Shown: piece by piece, positions 63,225 to 64,000 of the stretch
Layout: the number at the start of each line of letters is the position of its first letter
How positions within the stretch are numbered: position 1 is the first letter of the stretch
Assembly (NCBI GenBank): GCA_041399065.1
Contig: JAWKTN010000003.1
Location: 1 to 64,000, forward strand
From: JAGQPD01 sp020426865
GTDB taxonomy: Bacteria; Planctomycetota; Planctomycetia; Pirellulales; Pirellulaceae
Reading direction: 5' to 3'
Length of the DNA: 64,000 nucleotides
The notes under the pieces: generated by a model
What the model was told of the DNA's origin: nothing
Databases searched by the model: none
Seen by the model: only the letters and a program-made list of their open reading frames with translations
Made by a program: the position numbers and the translations under genes

Positions 63225-64000
63225 ATGCAGGGTTACGGAAGTACGATATCCGTGTCGGTACTGATTGCGATTGGAGCACTCGTCTCCGTGGGATGGGCGC
63301 GTGAGGCAAAGGAGGATGACCGGGATGTCAATTACGATGAATCTCGAGTACCTCGGTACGAGCTTCCGAGCCTATTGACAACGAGCGAAGGGGAAACGAT
63401 TACGACCGCCGAAGCGTGGATGAACCAGCGTCGGCCGCAGATTCTGGCGCTCTTTTCCAATCTTGTCTATGGCCAGGTTCCCCTACCGGATTCGCCGATC
63501 GTGACGGAGTTTGCGGAATTGAAGACGGATCCCAAATTCATGAACGGCAAGGCGACGCGCAAGGATGTGGCGATACGATTTCGCAATCAGCGGGGGGTAG
63601 CGGAGATGTTGGTATTGGTATTTGTCCCTAACGGGGCGGCAAAACCGGTACCAGCGGTGCTGAAGCATAGCTTTAACAGCACGCACGGCGACGATTTCGA
63701 CGCGCACCCTGACCGTGAGAATCATCTTCGCAATGGCTGGCCGCTTGGTGAGTTCTTTGATCGCGGCTATGCGTTCGTGGCGGTTTACCAGCAGGATCTG
63801 ATTAGTCACAACGAGGTGTCATTTGACAAGGGGATCCAGCCATTGTTCTTCAAGGCTGGGCAGAGCTTCCCGAAGGCCCAGGAGTGGGGTGTGCTCAGTA
63901 CGGTTGCATGGGGAGGCAGTCGTGCACTTGACTATCTAGATCAGGATGAAGACGTTGACGCGTCACGAGTGGCGGTCATGGGGCATTCCAAGATGGGAAA
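63225..64000 (+). CDS. Secreted CE15-type carbohydrate esterase (glucuronoyl-esterase-like), 3' end beyond window
   Basis: The frame is open from ATG 63225 (GGAGA upstream) to the window end, 258 codons. A signal peptide (MQGYGSTISVSVLIAIGALV SVGWA) is followed by an alpha/beta-hydrolase: RRPQILALFSNLVYGQVPLP, LVLVFVPNGAAKPVPAVLKH, then GWPLGEFFDRGYAFVAVYQQ and WGVLSTVAWGGSRALDYLDQ. The last visible residues, VAVMGHSKMGK, form the GxSxxGK nucleophile elbow of CE15 esterases. Such enzymes cleave ester bonds between glucuronoxylan and lignin or related substrates, in line with polysaccharide use by planctomycetes. Confidence 0.8.
   Translation, partial: MQGYGSTISVSVLIAIGALVSVGWAREAKEDDRDVNYDESRVPRYELPSLLTTSEGETITTAEAWMNQRRPQILALFSNLVYGQVPLPDSPIVTEFAELKTDPKFMNGKATRKDVAIRFRNQRGVAEMLVLVFVPNGAAKPVPAVLKHSFNSTHGDDFDAHPDRENHLRNGWPLGEFFDRGYAFVAVYQQDLISHNEVSFDKGIQPLFFKAGQSFPKAQEWGVLSTVAWGGSRALDYLDQDEDVDASRVAVMGHSKMG

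Noticed and set aside
1..64000. tRNA and rRNA genes
   Set aside because: I saw no cloverleaf with GTTCRANNC-type arm and CCA-like end, and no 16S/23S sequence.

Overview
The window looks like a chromosomal segment of a planctomycete, probably close to the Pirellulales. This is inferred from the gene content: a giant YD-repeat (RHS) protein with a planctomycete-type N-terminus, an ISAzo13-like insertion sequence, a secreted dockerin protein with the planctomycete LEPR motif, several small planctomycete-type hypothetical proteins, and a ribosomal operon with wide spacers and an enlarged L17. No taxonomic search was possible.

Layout. (1) 1-12.2 kb, minus strand: two tandem RHS genes sharing a near-identical block (1-3648 and 7221-12182). 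The left gene is open to the window edge. The right one is broken by a 1311-bp ISAzo13-like element and two frameshifts; its C-terminus is followed by a small four-helix membrane protein. A 441-bp Tn3-family deletion derivative sits exactly at the end of the left block. (2) 12-16 kb, minus: a compact sugar/surface-polymer cluster (pyruvyl-transferase-like, FkbM methyltransferase, three glycosyltransferase-like genes). (3) 16-25.6 kb, mostly plus: glycosyltransferases, two HTH/zinc-ribbon regulators (a third on the minus strand), a broken papain-like protease, small secreted and holin-like membrane proteins and a decayed fucosyltransferase-like gene. This may be the remains of a phage-like or cargo island, but no capsid, portal or terminase gene is present. 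(4) 25.6-28.95 kb: a Tn3-family transposon with a frameshifted transposase, truncating unrelated genes on its two sides. (5) 28.95-34.9 kb: a mobilisation module (coupling ATPase, membrane protein, small accessory protein, MobF relaxase), a hairpin-rich upstream region that is a candidate oriT, and a coiled-coil/winged-helix protein. A striking 241-nt structured element follows at 34905-35145. (6) 35.1-46 kb: a Fic protein with a small upstream partner, small hypotheticals, a three-gene operon for secreted proteins (PEP-CTERM-like, dockerin, Rossmann-like) and a DUF433/PIN-like pair.

(7) 46.5-62.9 kb, plus strand: panB, then a continuous S10-spc-alpha ribosomal operon: rpsJ, rplC, rplD, rplW, rplB, rpsS, rplV, rpsC, rplP, rpmC, rpsQ, rplN, rplX, rplE, rpsZ, rpsH, rplF, rplR, rpsE, rplO, secY, adk, rpmJ, rpsM, rpsK, rpoA, rplQ. 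All are intact; map, infA and rpsD are absent from their common places. The window ends inside a secreted CE15-type carbohydrate esterase.

The left 30 kb carries many frameshifts and partial genes while the ribosomal part carries none, so I read the decay as biological. The most interesting items are the folded RNA/DNA elements at 34021-34250 and 34905-35145, the Fic/small-protein pair, the family of HTH/zinc-ribbon proteins with a detachable second domain, and the Tn3-guided rearrangements.
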